A stretch of 64,000 nt of DNA, taken from Tetzosporium hominis (GTDB lineage: Bacteria; Bacillota; Bacilli; Bacillales_A; Planococcaceae). The notes beneath the pieces are model-generated. The model was given only the letters and a program-made list of their open reading frames with translations, made no database searches and was not told the DNA's origin. The DNA is taken from NCBI RefSeq assembly GCF_002265435.1, contig NZ_NOKQ01000134.1:124001-188000 (forward strand), read 5' to 3'. Below, in pieces: positions 17,393 to 26,261 of this stretch. The translations under genes were made by a program, and so were the position numbers. Positions within the stretch are counted from its first letter, which is position 1, and each line of letters opens with the position of its first letter.

Positions 17393-18256
17393 ATGCATAT
17401 TGGTTTCATTGGAACAGGAGTTATGGGACTTAGTATTTGTAAACATCTACAAGCAGCTGGCCACACATTACATATTTACACTCGCACGAAAGAAAAAGCA
17501 ACTAGTCTCGTTGAGAGTGGAGCGAGTTGGCACGGCACGCCAGTAGAAGTAGCGAATCAGTCAGAGGTTGTCTTCACAATGGTAGGCTACCCCCATGATG
17601 TAGAAGAAGTGTATTTGGGCACGAATGGTCTCTTTGAAACTGAAGGAGCCAAAGTTTTTGTCGATCTGACCACATCGACTCCAGAGCTCGCTTCTCGTTT
17701 AGCGGAGATCGGTCTTTCAAAAGGTCTGAGCGTGATTGATGCCCCAGTATCTGGTGGAGATATAGGCGCACAGCAGGGCGTACTTTCCATTATGATTGGT
17801 GGAGATGAGCGAACAGTTGCAGAGTTACTACCTATCTTCCATGTGTTTGGTAAAAATATTGTCTATCATGGACCAGCAGGGGCTGGCCAACATACGAAAA
17901 TGTGTAATCAAATCGCTATCGCTTCTACAATGGTTGCTGTCTGTGAGGCTCTTACTTATGGGAAAAAGGCTGGACTTGATCTGAATAAAGTATTGGAATC
18001 CATTACTCAAGGGGCTGCGGGTTCTTGGTCATTATCAAATCTAGGTCCCAAAATGATTGATGAAGATTACGCGCCAGGATTTTATATCAAGCATTTTGTA
18101 AAAGATATGGGAATTGCATTAGGAGAAGCGGAACGTATGGATATTGAACTTCCAGGTCTTGCTCGTGCTAAAAAATTGTATGATGAGCTTATTGATCAAG
18201 GGTTCGAAGAGGAAGGAACTCAAGCTTTGATTCGTCATTATAAACAACAGTGGTAA
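17393..18256 (+). CDS. NAD(P)-dependent beta-hydroxyacid dehydrogenase (YkwC-like)
   Basis: A 287-aa oxidoreductase of the 3-hydroxyisobutyrate/tartronate semialdehyde reductase family. The N-terminal Rossmann loop is GFIGTGVMG. The substrate-loop signature DAPVSGGDIGAQQG lies near residue 120, and the catalytic Lys in GAGQHTKMCNQ near residue 170. The C-terminal all-helical domain is complete. The ribosome site GAAGGAGATGACACT is strong. Fits B. subtilis YkwC; the physiological substrate is unknown. Confidence 0.87.
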   Translation: MHIGFIGTGVMGLSICKHLQAAGHTLHIYTRTKEKATSLVESGASWHGTPVEVANQSEVVFTMVGYPHDVEEVYLGTNGLFETEGAKVFVDLTTSTPELASRLAEIGLSKGLSVIDAPVSGGDIGAQQGVLSIMIGGDERTVAELLPIFHVFGKNIVYHGPAGAGQHTKMCNQIAIASTMVAVCEALTYGKKAGLDLNKVLESITQGAAGSWSLSNLGPKMIDEDYAPGFYIKHFVKDMGIALGEAERMDIELPGLARAKKLYDELIDQGFEEEGTQALIRHYKQQW

Positions 18257-18280
18257 ATCCGGCACATGGCCGGATTTTCT
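18256..18280 (+). terminator. terminator between convergent genes
   Basis: An 8-bp stem AATCCGGC/GCCGGATT with loop ACATG and a short T-rich tail, immediately after the dehydrogenase stop. Confidence 0.7.
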
Positions 18281-18748
18281 TTATTTATAGGGATTTTTTT
18301 GAGAGCGTCTATACTCAGAAGGAGATGGCGTGGAAGTGAGTGGTTTGTATCTCGATACAGGCTGTTTTGGACGTTCCATTGGTTTTTTCCGCTGTAAGAA
18401 ATTTTCTAATTCTGTTTTGGCTGTCTGCAAATTCATTTTGACTTGTGGATTTGCATACGTGTGATCCAGTTTTCCAAGATGAGGAAGCGTTTTATCTTCA
18501 GGTCCGACGGGAAGGTGAAACAAATAGTCTCCAAACTCTACTAGCGTAGTAGAGTGTTGCTTACTCTGTTTTGGATTGTCTGAGAAGTGAAGGCCTTTTT
18601 TTGAAGCATACCCAAGTCTAATGAGCTGATCTAATGAGTCTTTTTTTAATTCGTATAAGGGTTTTTTATCAGAAGCCGTCTTAACGTGTCTGTTTATTGT
18701 GTATAGCGCACTAGCAAGCTTCTGTTGTTGATGAGTTGTCAGTTTCAT
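18281..18748 (-). CDS. ykyB: YkyB-like protein
   Basis: A 155-aa basic soluble protein. The N-terminal part (LASALYTINRHVKTA) is helical; the middle is YLFHLPVGPEDK, and the C-terminal 40 residues are Pro/Lys/Arg/Ser-rich and probably disordered. Length and context (next to ykuC, fadH and ykuL homologues) fit B. subtilis YkyB. AGAGGTGAATC precedes the ATG. The function is not known; the basic tail suggests contact with nucleic acid or an acidic partner, which is inference. Confidence 0.8.
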   Translation of the reverse strand: MKLTTHQQQKLASALYTINRHVKTASDKKPLYELKKDSLDQLIRLGYASKKGLHFSDNPKQSKQHSTTLVEFGDYLFHLPVGPEDKTLPHLGKLDHTYANPQVKMNLQTAKTELENFLQRKKPMERPKQPVSRYKPLTSTPSPSEYRRSQKNPYK

Positions 18749-18813
18749 AGATTCACCTCTAGTTCAGTATACCAGAAACTACTAGTCAAGCAGCTAGTAT
18801 TCCTGTACTATTA

Positions 18814-18831
18814 TGAGTGAATATTCATTCA
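18814..18831 (+). promoter_or_regulatory. FadR-type operator upstream of fadH
   Basis: TGAGTGAATATTCATTCA matches the Bacillus FadR (YsiA) box TGAATGAATAnTCATTCA at all but one defined position. It lies 17 bp before the ATG, just ahead of the ribosome site and just after a TACTAT -10 candidate (18806-18811). Binding would block transcription until long-chain acyl-CoA accumulates. Confidence 0.8.
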
Positions 18832-18847
18832 ATTTGGAGGGGTTCAA

Positions 18848-19606
18848 ATGGGGAAAACTGTAATCATCACAGGTGGCTCATCAGGAATGGGCAAGTACAT
18901 GGCTAAGAAGTTCTTGCACGACGGAGATCAAGTTGTCATTACAGGACGTGATTTAGAGAAGTTACAATCGGTGAAAGAAGAATTTAACTCAATTGGAGCA
19001 ATCGATATTTTCCAAATGGACGTACGAGAGCCTGAGCACGCGAAAGCTATGGTGGCTTTTACCGTAGAACGATTTGGCTCTGTTGATGCATTAGTGAATA
19101 ATGCGGCTGGAAACTTTTTAGTGGCTTCTGAGAAGTTAAGCCCTAATGGGTGGAAGGCAGTAATCGATATCGTCTTAAACGGGTCTTTCTATTGTTCACA
19201 TGCTGTCGGGAACTACTGGATTGAAAACCAGAAACAAGGTGCCATTTTAAATATGCTTGCTACCTATGCTTGGGGGGCAGGAGCAGGCGTAGTACACTCG
19301 GCTGCAGCTAAAGCAGGTGTTATGTCACTTACACGAACGTTGGCAGTAGAATGGGGTACAAAATATGGCATTCGTGTAAACGGGATAGCACCTGGTCCTA
19401 TCGAGCGCACTGGCGGTGCGGATAAGCTTTGGGAATCGGAACAAGCGGCTGAGCGAACTTTGAAATCAGTGCCACTAGGGCGCTTAGGAAAGCCAGAAGA
19501 AATCGCAGAACTGGCAGCGTTTATGTTGTCTGATAAAGCAGCATATATGAATGGAGAAATCGTTACTTTAGATGGGGGACAATGGTTAAATAGTCATCCT
19601 TTCTGA
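18848..19606 (+). CDS. fadH: 2,4-dienoyl-CoA reductase (SDR family)
   Basis: A short-chain dehydrogenase of 252 aa that reduces 2,4-dienoyl-CoA during oxidation of unsaturated fatty acids. It shows the cofactor loop TGGSSGMG, NNAAGNF, the region WGAGAGVVHSAAAKAGV (with the dienoyl-CoA-type atypical active site rather than the classic YxxxK) and IAPGPIERTGG. The ending GGQWLNSHPF is like B. subtilis FadH (YkuF). The FadR-type box upstream agrees with this function. The ribosome site is TTGGAGGGG. Confidence 0.93.
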   Translation: MGKTVIITGGSSGMGKYMAKKFLHDGDQVVITGRDLEKLQSVKEEFNSIGAIDIFQMDVREPEHAKAMVAFTVERFGSVDALVNNAAGNFLVASEKLSPNGWKAVIDIVLNGSFYCSHAVGNYWIENQKQGAILNMLATYAWGAGAGVVHSAAAKAGVMSLTRTLAVEWGTKYGIRVNGIAPGPIERTGGADKLWESEQAAERTLKSVPLGRLGKPEEIAELAAFMLSDKAAYMNGEIVTLDGGQWLNSHPF

Positions 19607-19672
19607 TGAATCTTTCGTATTCCAATTTTTTCTGTGATATGATGGAAGAGCAGAAAAAAGGAGTAGATAGAC

Positions 19673-20119
19673 ATGCTTTCAGTAAGCTCAAGAGATTTTT
19701 TGAAGCTGCCGATCAAAGACTTCATTATACCCTCTGAGAAAGTAGCTCATGTTCAAATTGGTAACAATACAGAGCATGCTCTTCTTGTTTTAACTAAGAC
19801 TGGTTATTCATCGATACCCGTGCTTGATATGAAATTCCGAATGCATGGGATGGTCAGTGTGCAGCAAATTACGGATGAGATATTAGGACTCGATCGAATA
19901 GAATATGAACGATTAGATACCATCAAAGTTGATGATGTGATGACTCATGATTTTGTGAAAATTCATGAGAACGATACATTCCAGCGAGCGCTAGACCTTT
20001 TAATCAATCATCCTTACATTTGTGTTGTAGACTATGATGACATGTTTTTAGGTATACTTACAAGACGCGTCGTAATGAAACAATTGAAGAAACAATTATA
20101 TTTATCGCTTGAATCCTAA
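19673..20119 (+). CDS. darB: DarB/CbpB c-di-AMP-binding CBS-domain protein (YkuL)
   Basis: A 148-aa protein built of two CBS domains (about residues 15-75 and 83-145; the second starts VDDVMTHDFVKI). Size, layout and the location between fadH and a LysR gene match B. subtilis YkuL/DarB. There the apo-protein stimulates Rel (ppGpp synthesis) and PycA, and c-di-AMP prevents both. pycA and ktrC, two other nodes of that network, are also in this window. AAAAAGGAGTAG is the ribosome site; a terminator follows at once. Confidence 0.88.
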   Translation: MLSVSSRDFLKLPIKDFIIPSEKVAHVQIGNNTEHALLVLTKTGYSSIPVLDMKFRMHGMVSVQQITDEILGLDRIEYERLDTIKVDDVMTHDFVKIHENDTFQRALDLLINHPYICVVDYDDMFLGILTRRVVMKQLKKQLYLSLES

Positions 20120-20147
20120 AAACCCTTGTTGAAAGGGTTTTTTTTCT
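20120..20147 (+). terminator. terminator after darB
   Basis: Stem AACCCTT/AAGGGTT with loop GTTGA and eight T, beginning at the stop codon. Confidence 0.85.
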
Positions 20148-20164
20148 AGTGGAGGAATGACACG

Positions 20165-21043
20165 ATGTATTCAGACTATGAAATCATCTCCATCTTATCA
20201 AAAGAACAAAATATGCGAAGAGCAGCTGAAAAGTTGTTTCTGACACAACCTGCGCTATCCTTACGATTGCAAAATATCGAAAAAGACTGGGGAACGCAGC
20301 TTTTTATTCGATCTCAAAAAGGGTTAATGCCAACTCCATCAGGAGAAATTGTGATTGAATTTAGTGAAGAGGTATTAGCGAAGCAGGAACAAGCACGAGA
20401 GAAAGTGCAGCTGCTGTCTTCAAAAGTACATGGAACTCTGAAAATCGCATGTGCATCTATAGTAGGACAGAATTGGTTGCCCACTGTTCTGAAAAAGTAT
20501 GTAAGTCACTACCCCGAAGCCAAGATTTCATTACATACAGGATGGAGTTCTGAAATCGTTCGTTCTTTGGTAGACGGAGAGGCGCAGATTGGAATTGTGA
20601 GAGGTCAGACCGAGTGGAAGGGGAAGAAGATTCACTTATTCAAAGATACCTTGTATCTCGTGGATCAAGAAATGACCACTCTCGAGGACATCAAAAAGTC
20701 AAACAAGCCTTTTATCCAATTTAAAAGTGATTCAAGTTATTATCAAGAAATACAACAGTGGTGGCAAAAGAATTTTTCAATGACACCAAAACAACAAATT
20801 GTAGTGGACCAAATAGAAACATGTAAACAGATGGCTTTGAACGGTCTTGGTTATGCAATTTTGCCATCCATAACACTTTCAGACTATGATCAAATACACA
20901 AAATTCCTTTGAACCATGAAGATCCTGCTTTTGAATTGACCCGAGATACGTGGTTGATTGGTTACGATGCAGCGTTTGAACTTCCTCAAGTCCAAAGTTT
21001 TGTCAAAATGGCAACAACAGAAACAGAGCAGGAACTCCGTTAA
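20165..21043 (+). CDS. ccpC: LysR-family regulator, probably CcpC
   Basis: A 292-aa LysR-type protein: N-terminal winged helix with MRRAAEKLFLTQPALSLRLQNIEKD-type recognition region (residues about 15-40, then LFIRSQKGLMPTPSGE), and an effector-binding domain from about 88 (GTLKIACASIVGQNWLP). Its place next to darB matches ykuM (ccpC) in B. subtilis, where CcpC represses citB and citZ in response to low citrate. Target operators are outside the window. GGAGGAATGACACG precedes the ATG. Orthology rests on position and length more than on a diagnostic residue. Confidence 0.75.
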   Translation: MYSDYEIISILSKEQNMRRAAEKLFLTQPALSLRLQNIEKDWGTQLFIRSQKGLMPTPSGEIVIEFSEEVLAKQEQAREKVQLLSSKVHGTLKIACASIVGQNWLPTVLKKYVSHYPEAKISLHTGWSSEIVRSLVDGEAQIGIVRGQTEWKGKKIHLFKDTLYLVDQEMTTLEDIKKSNKPFIQFKSDSSYYQEIQQWWQKNFSMTPKQQIVVDQIETCKQMALNGLGYAILPSITLSDYDQIHKIPLNHEDPAFELTRDTWLIGYDAAFELPQVQSFVKMATTETEQELR

Positions 21044-21062
21044 GGAGTACCCTGCTCTGTTT
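21022..21062. terminator. bidirectional terminator over two stop codons
   Basis: A long hairpin AACAGAGCAGG...ACTCC / GGAGT...CCTGCTCTGTT spans the end of ccpC and of the convergent MFS gene, with T-rich tails on both sides. Confidence 0.7.
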
Positions 21063-22242
21063 GCGTTTGTTGCAGATTGATTTGTTTTTTCTTCATCCAG
21101 GCATACGTTAAGAAGAACGTTCCTAACAGTACCACAGATCCTACTGTAAAGGGAAGATTGTAGTCGACATCAAATAATAATCCGGCTAATGCGGGTCCTA
21201 CCATATTTCCCAGACTCATATAAGCATTGTTCATGCCAGCTGCAAATCCCTGTTCGGCACCAGCTAGCTTGGAAACAACCGTATTGACTGCAGGGCGAAT
21301 GAGCGTAACCGCAATAGAGAACAAAGTGGCTACAAATAGAATAGTGAAGAATTGGTTGACGAATAACATTCCAAAAAGAGTAACAGCCGCAAAGGCGAGA
21401 CTGCTCAAAATGATGGTCATCTCACCAAAGCGTTTAAATAACCTCTCTATCAAGAACATCTGGATGACTACACCAACAAATCCTCCGGCAGTTAAGACAA
21501 TAGCTATCTGTTCAGGTGTGAAATCGAACTTATAGTTCATATAAAGAGCGAAAGTGGCTTGGAAGTTGGCGATACCAAAAGAAAAGACAAAAATGATCAA
21601 CAACATCATGAAGTAGGGTGTGTAGAACGAGCGCTTCATCTGCTTGATGATATTTTCTCTAGGCTTAGATGATTCTGCCACTTCACGATTGCGGAAGTCT
21701 GGTAACACAAACATCGAGAAGATCATGGCTACGATTGCAGTTGCCGCTGATACATAGAAGGGGAAATTCAAGCTGATGGCGGAGAACAAGCCCCCGATTC
21801 CTGGACCGATCATGAAGCCGAGAGACATTGCAGCACCAATATAACCCATGCCTTTTCCTCTTTCTTCATAAGTAGTAATATCCGCAACAAATGCCATGGT
21901 TGGTGGAATTAAAAAAGCACCGCCGATTCCACTGATGAAACGAGCAGCATAAAGCATCCATTCTTGTGTTGCTGTACCAAACCAAAGTTGAGAAAGCCCG
22001 AATAACGCAAGGCCAATCACAATCATTTTCTTTCGCCCGTATTTGTCCGACAAGTCACCTGCAATAGGCGAGAACACAAACTGTGCAAATGCAAAAGCAG
22101 CTATGATTAAGCCGAGTGCTTGTCCAGCAGCCCCAAACGTCTCTAAATACCTAGGCATGATGGGGACAATCAATCCAATCCCTGCCATAATGATGAACAT
22201 ATTGAACATCAAGAGATAGATTACAAAAGGATTTTTCTTCAT
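21040..22242 (-). CDS. ykuC: MFS drug:H+ antiporter, DHA1 type (YkuC-like)
   Basis: A 400-aa, 12-helix transporter. Motif A is GDLSDKYGRKKMI in loop 2-3. The drug-exporter motif C region GYIGAAMSLGFMIGPGIGG lies in TM5, marking an antiporter of the Bmr/NorA/Blt group. The C-terminus is short and polar (QINLQQTQTEQGTP). Upstream sequence rc CAGGAGTTC is the ribosome site. Position beside ykyB/fadH/darB fits ykuC. The substrate is unknown. Confidence 0.85.
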   Translation of the reverse strand: MKKNPFVIYLLMFNMFIIMAGIGLIVPIMPRYLETFGAAGQALGLIIAAFAFAQFVFSPIAGDLSDKYGRKKMIVIGLALFGLSQLWFGTATQEWMLYAARFISGIGGAFLIPPTMAFVADITTYEERGKGMGYIGAAMSLGFMIGPGIGGLFSAISLNFPFYVSAATAIVAMIFSMFVLPDFRNREVAESSKPRENIIKQMKRSFYTPYFMMLLIIFVFSFGIANFQATFALYMNYKFDFTPEQIAIVLTAGGFVGVVIQMFLIERLFKRFGEMTIILSSLAFAAVTLFGMLFVNQFFTILFVATLFSIAVTLIRPAVNTVVSKLAGAEQGFAAGMNNAYMSLGNMVGPALAGLLFDVDYNLPFTVGSVVLLGTFFLTYAWMKKKQINLQQTQTEQGTP

Positions 22243-22318
22243 AGAACTCCTGCTTTCTAGTAACTAGTGATGAAAAGATTATAGCATAGTAAGTTTTAAA
22301 TCGAAAATTTCGGAACTC

Positions 22319-22352
22319 AAAATAAAGACCTTCTTCACATTCGAAGAAGGTC
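22319..22352 (-). terminator. terminator of the potABCD operon
   Basis: Stem GACCTTCTTC/GAAGAAGGTC, 6-nt loop, T-rich tail TTTATTTT on the minus strand. Confidence 0.8.
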
Positions 22353-22358
22353 CATATG

Positions 22359-23438
22359 TTAGTTCTGATTCATACTCATTTTAAACTCTAAAAATAATTC
22401 ATTATAAAGACCTAACTTTTCCGGTCCGAGGTTTTGATACACTTCCAAACGCTCCCGCATCTCTTCCGTAGGGTAGAAACGAGTGTCTCCTGTTACTTCT
22501 GGATCCATCAATTCGATGGCTGCTGTGTTTGGAGTAGAATAGCCTACATAATCTGCATTTTGTGCGGCTACTTCTGCATCTAACATGAAATTAATGAATT
22601 TGTGTGCACCTTCCACATTTCCAGCAGTTTTCGGAATGATCATGTTATCAAACCATAAGTTAGAGCCTTCTTCTGGAACACTGTAATCAATATCTTCATT
22701 CACGTACATAATATCGGCAGCTTGTCCAGACCAGACGAGGGCAATAGCAGCTTCACCACGACGCATTGTCTCTACAATTTCATCTCCGATGATAGCTTTT
22801 ACATTCGGACCCATCTCTTTAAGACGGTCTGTAGCTGCACGCAGCTCGGTCTCATCCGTAGAATTTAAGGAATACCCTAATGTATTTAAGCCCATCCCCA
22901 TTACTTCCCGTGCTCCGTCTACTAAAATGACTTCCTGTTTAAGCTCCGGTGACCAAAGCTCGTCCCAGCTTTCAAAAGTTTGGCCATCTAACAAGGTAGG
23001 ATTAAACGCAATTCCCACGGTACCCCAGAAGTAAGGAATTGAGTACTGATTCCCAGGGTCAAAGGGGAGGTCTAAGAAATAAGGGTCGATATTTTGAAGA
23101 TTTGGTAATTTGGATTGATCGATTGGAATCAGCAAATCTTCTTCCTTCATCTTCTCGATCATATATTCAGAGGGCATGGCCACATCATAGCGTGTTCCGC
23201 CTTGCTGAATTTTTGTGAGCATCGCTTCGTTTGAATCAAATGTTTCATAGATGACTCGAATACCGGTCTCTTCTTCGAAGCGATCGACTAATTCTGGGTC
23301 GATATATTCGCCCCAGTTAAAGACTGTGATGGTATCTGAACTGGCTTTCGAAGACGAATCGTTCAACTGAGAGTTGACGTAAAATAGTAGTGCAACGGCT
23401 GCAAGTAAAACTATAGTAGTTTGTACTAACGATTTCAT
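22359..23438 (-). CDS. potD: spermidine/putrescine ABC transporter, substrate-binding protein
   Basis: A 359-aa extracellular solute-binding protein. The mature part starts about residue 35 with the PotD signature TITVFNWGEYIDPELV and contains YDVAMPSEYMI and FWGTVGIAFNP (ligand cleft). The N-terminus is a hydrophobic segment (residues 5-20) with no lipobox Cys, so it would be held by an uncleaved signal anchor rather than a lipid. The ATG overlaps the potC stop by one base (TAATG). Last gene of the potABCD operon. Confidence 0.9.
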   Translation of the reverse strand: MKSLVQTTIVLLAAVALLFYVNSQLNDSSSKASSDTITVFNWGEYIDPELVDRFEEETGIRVIYETFDSNEAMLTKIQQGGTRYDVAMPSEYMIEKMKEEDLLIPIDQSKLPNLQNIDPYFLDLPFDPGNQYSIPYFWGTVGIAFNPTLLDGQTFESWDELWSPELKQEVILVDGAREVMGMGLNTLGYSLNSTDETELRAATDRLKEMGPNVKAIIGDEIVETMRRGEAAIALVWSGQAADIMYVNEDIDYSVPEEGSNLWFDNMIIPKTAGNVEGAHKFINFMLDAEVAAQNADYVGYSTPNTAAIELMDPEVTGDTRFYPTEEMRERLEVYQNLGPEKLGLYNELFLEFKMSMNQN

Positions 23439-24241
23439 TATTTAGGCACCCCCGCTTGGAAAGGTGTTTTCGCACGGTTGGCCACGAAGTAATAGCCTAA
23501 CACCAAAATTAAAGTAACAATGAACAGCAGTCCAGACAACGCATTGATAGTAAGTGTAATACCTGCGCGTGCCATAGAATAAATCTCCACAGAGAGTGTA
23601 GCGAAACCGTTTCCGGTAACGAAGAATGTTACAGCGAAGTCATCAAGTGAATAAGTCAGAGCCAGGAAGAACCCTGCAAAGATACCAGGACGGATATAAG
23701 GCACGATAACGCGTGTGAATACGTCTCGGCGACTCGCTCCTAAATCTCGAGCAGCATCCACAAGAGTAGAACTCATTTCCTGCAATTTTGGTAATACCAT
23801 GATGACTACGATCGGTACACTAAAAGCGATATGAGAAATCAGTACTGAGGCAAACCCTAATTTGACACCAATCATGGTGAACAAGATAAGGAAGGAAGCC
23901 CCGATAATAACATCTGGACTAACAATCAAGACGTTATTCAAAGACAATAAGGACTGACGCAAGCGTTTGTTAGTAATGTAGACAATGCCAACTGCACCGA
24001 GAACTCCTATAGCCGTAGAGATTAATGCAGATAATAGCGCCACGATAATAGTATTCACAACAATACTTAACAAGCGTTTGTCTTCAAAAACAGCTGCATA
24101 ATGTTCCCACGTAAATCCTTCAAAATTAGACATGTTGCCAGCACTATTAAAAGAATAGAAAATCAAATAGAAGATAGGGGCATATAAAATAACAAAGACT
24201 AAAGCTAAGTAAACTTTTGCTAATTTACTAGTAGTTCCCAC
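23438..24241 (-). CDS. potC: spermidine/putrescine ABC transporter permease PotC
   Basis: A 267-aa permease with six membrane helices. The EAA loop is ELLVDAARDLGASRRDVF-like (here STLVDAARDLGASRRDVF), which docks on the ATPase. It starts at GTG 24241 behind GGAGGAAACCAAC, overlapping potB by 14 bp, which signals translational coupling. It partners PotB in a heterodimeric channel. Confidence 0.92.
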   Translation of the reverse strand: MGTTSKLAKVYLALVFVILYAPIFYLIFYSFNSAGNMSNFEGFTWEHYAAVFEDKRLLSIVVNTIIVALLSALISTAIGVLGAVGIVYITNKRLRQSLLSLNNVLIVSPDVIIGASFLILFTMIGVKLGFASVLISHIAFSVPIVVIMVLPKLQEMSSTLVDAARDLGASRRDVFTRVIVPYIRPGIFAGFFLALTYSLDDFAVTFFVTGNGFATLSVEIYSMARAGITLTINALSGLLFIVTLILVLGYYFVANRAKTPFQAGVPK

Positions 24242-25046
24242 GTTGGTTTCCTCCTTTTTCTCGGTCGCCAGTAAGAATCATAATGATGACCATGAAAACA
24301 ATCAGGAAGACGGCAATAGTTGACCCCATGCCCCAGTTCTGTGTAACAAGAAATTGTTGTTCAATAGCCGTACCAAGTGTGATGACTTTATTCCCTGCAA
24401 TCAGGCGCGTGATCATGAAGAGGGACAGAGCAGGAATAAATGTTGCTTGAATCCCAGCTTTCACGCCCCCAATTGTAAGCGGCCAAATGACTTTTCGAAA
24501 TGTGACCCATTGACTGGCACCTAAATCGTTAGATGCGTCAACAAGACCTGGATTTAATTTATCAAGAGCATTAAAAATAGGTAAAATCATAAACGGAATG
24601 AAAATATAAACCGACACGAAAATAAAGCTAAAATCCGTATATAAAATTTGTTGGCGTTCAAGACCTAAGAACGTCAACACGTTGTTGATAGATCCGTTCA
24701 TACCAAAGATCCCAATGAAGGCATATGTCTTCAAAAGCAGGTTGATCCATGAAGGAATGATGATTAATAAAAGCCATAGCTGCTTCTGTTTCGTTTTAGT
24801 GATCCAATAAGCAGTCGGATACGCAATTAAAAGTGTAAACACTGTAATTAAAAAGGCATACCAAAAGGAACTGAGCGTTAGAGACAAATAGGTTCCCGAA
24901 AAGAAATTCTGGTAATTCGCGAGAGTGAAGTTCCCTTGGATATCAAAAAAGGAATAGTAGCCGACCAGCGCAATTGGTGCCACGACGAACATTACCATCC
25001 ATAGATAATAGGGGACCATCAAAAATGTACGAGATCTAGTTTCCAT
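24228..25046 (-). CDS. potB: spermidine/putrescine ABC transporter permease PotB
   Basis: A 272-aa permease, six helices, EAA loop [17 protein letters not shown]. The start is ATG 25046 (METRSRTF), with GAGGTAC upstream and 11 bp overlap with potA; the longer open frame upstream lies within potA. The C-terminus is short and charged ([10 protein letters not shown]). Second gene of the operon. Confidence 0.92.
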   Translation of the reverse strand: METRSRTFLMVPYYLWMVMFVVAPIALVGYYSFFDIQGNFTLANYQNFFSGTYLSLTLSSFWYAFLITVFTLLIAYPTAYWITKTKQKQLWLLLIIIPSWINLLLKTYAFIGIFGMNGSINNVLTFLGLERQQILYTDFSFIFVSVYIFIPFMILPIFNALDKLNPGLVDASNDLGASQWVTFRKVIWPLTIGGVKAGIQATFIPALSLFMITRLIAGNKVITLGTAIEQQFLVTQNWGMGSTIAVFLIVFMVIIMILTGDREKGGNQRGNY

Positions 25047-26142
25047 TGGCAGGTACCTCATACGATTCCAGTCGACGATCAAAATCCTCTTCTGATTCAT
25101 TCAATCGCATGATGTGGATAGCTTCAGGGTCAAAATCAAGTCCAATTGTAGATCCAACCTCTGCCTTACGAGTCGAGTGAACAAGCCATTCGTTCCCGTC
25201 TTCATCGTAAGTGGACAGCTCATAATGAACACCGCGGAACAATTGTGTATCAACACGGACATTCATTTTGCCTTGATTTACTGCTTTGATTTCTAAATCT
25301 TCAGGGCGAATCACGACATCGACTTTTTCTCCAGGAGTAAGCCCTTTATCGACACACTCAAATTCTTTCGAACCGATCTGTACTCGATAGTCTGCAATCA
25401 TAATGCCTTCGACGATATTAGATTCTCCAATAAAGTCTGCAACAAAACGATTGATAGGTTCGTCATAAATATCAAGAGGTGTACCACTTTGTACAATCTG
25501 ACCATGATTCATAACAAAAATCTCATCTGACATGGCAAGTGCTTCTTCTTGATCGTGAGTAACAAAGATAAATGTCTTCCCAAGGCGTTGCTGCAACTCA
25601 CGCAACTCGTATTGCATTTCTGTACGCAACTTTAAATCAAGAGCCGATAGAGGCTCGTCTAGTAAAATGATTTCAGGATCATTCACGATTGCACGAGCAA
25701 TGGCGACGCGCTGACGTTGCCCACCAGACATCTCACTGATTTCTCGTTTTTCGTACCCATCCAAGTTAACGAAGCGAAGAGCTTCTTTCACTTTGGCATC
25801 AATTTCTTTCGATTTCATTTTTTTGATTCGCAGACCAAATGCAATATTCTCATAAACATTTAAGTGCGGGAATAACGCATAATCTTGAAACACCGTATTT
25901 ACTTGGCGATTGTTAGCTGGTACATTGTTGATGACTTTTCCGTTCAAATGGATAGTTCCTTCTGTAGGTTGGATAAATCCAGCGATCAAACGAAGAATCG
26001 TTGTTTTTCCACAGCCCGAAGGCCCTAATAAAGTATAAAATTTACCCCGTTCTAGTTCAAAATTAATTGTATGTAAAACAGGTTCATTCGTTCCATAAGA
26101 TTTACTGACATTTTCGAAACGAATTATCGGTTCATTCGACAC
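25036..26142 (-). CDS. potA: spermidine/putrescine ABC transporter ATP-binding protein
   Basis: A 368-aa ATPase: Walker [10 protein letters not shown], signature SGGQRQR, Walker [14 protein letters not shown]-loop VTHDQ, and a C-terminal TOBE domain from about residue 275. It starts at GTG 26142 behind TTTGGAGGTAGAGCC. First gene of the potABCD operon; its promoter region shares the 119-bp gap with ktrC and a 16-bp palindrome. Confidence 0.93.
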   Translation of the reverse strand: MSNEPIIRFENVSKSYGTNEPVLHTINFELERGKFYTLLGPSGCGKTTILRLIAGFIQPTEGTIHLNGKVINNVPANNRQVNTVFQDYALFPHLNVYENIAFGLRIKKMKSKEIDAKVKEALRFVNLDGYEKREISEMSGGQRQRVAIARAIVNDPEIILLDEPLSALDLKLRTEMQYELRELQQRLGKTFIFVTHDQEEALAMSDEIFVMNHGQIVQSGTPLDIYDEPINRFVADFIGESNIVEGIMIADYRVQIGSKEFECVDKGLTPGEKVDVVIRPEDLEIKAVNQGKMNVRVDTQLFRGVHYELSTYDEDGNEWLVHSTRKAEVGSTIGLDFDPEAIHIMRLNESEEDFDRRLESYEVPANGN

Positions 26143-26192
26143 GGCTCTACCTCCAAATTGACAAAGATTAGAGTTTATTTTATCATAGATTT

Positions 26193-26208
26193 CTTTCGAT
26201 ATCGAAAG
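26193..26208. repeat. 16-bp perfect palindrome between potA and ktrC
   Basis: CTTTCGATATCGAAAG, a perfect dyad without spacer, 51 bp before the potA start and 54 bp before the ktrC start. It lies where both promoters must be (minus-strand -10 candidates TATGAT/TAAAAT adjoin it). It looks like a protein operator; the protein is unknown. Confidence 0.6.
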
Positions 26209-26261
26209 TATTTTGATGTAAACTAAATAAAGTAGACGAAACATGGAAGCAGGGGATGGGC

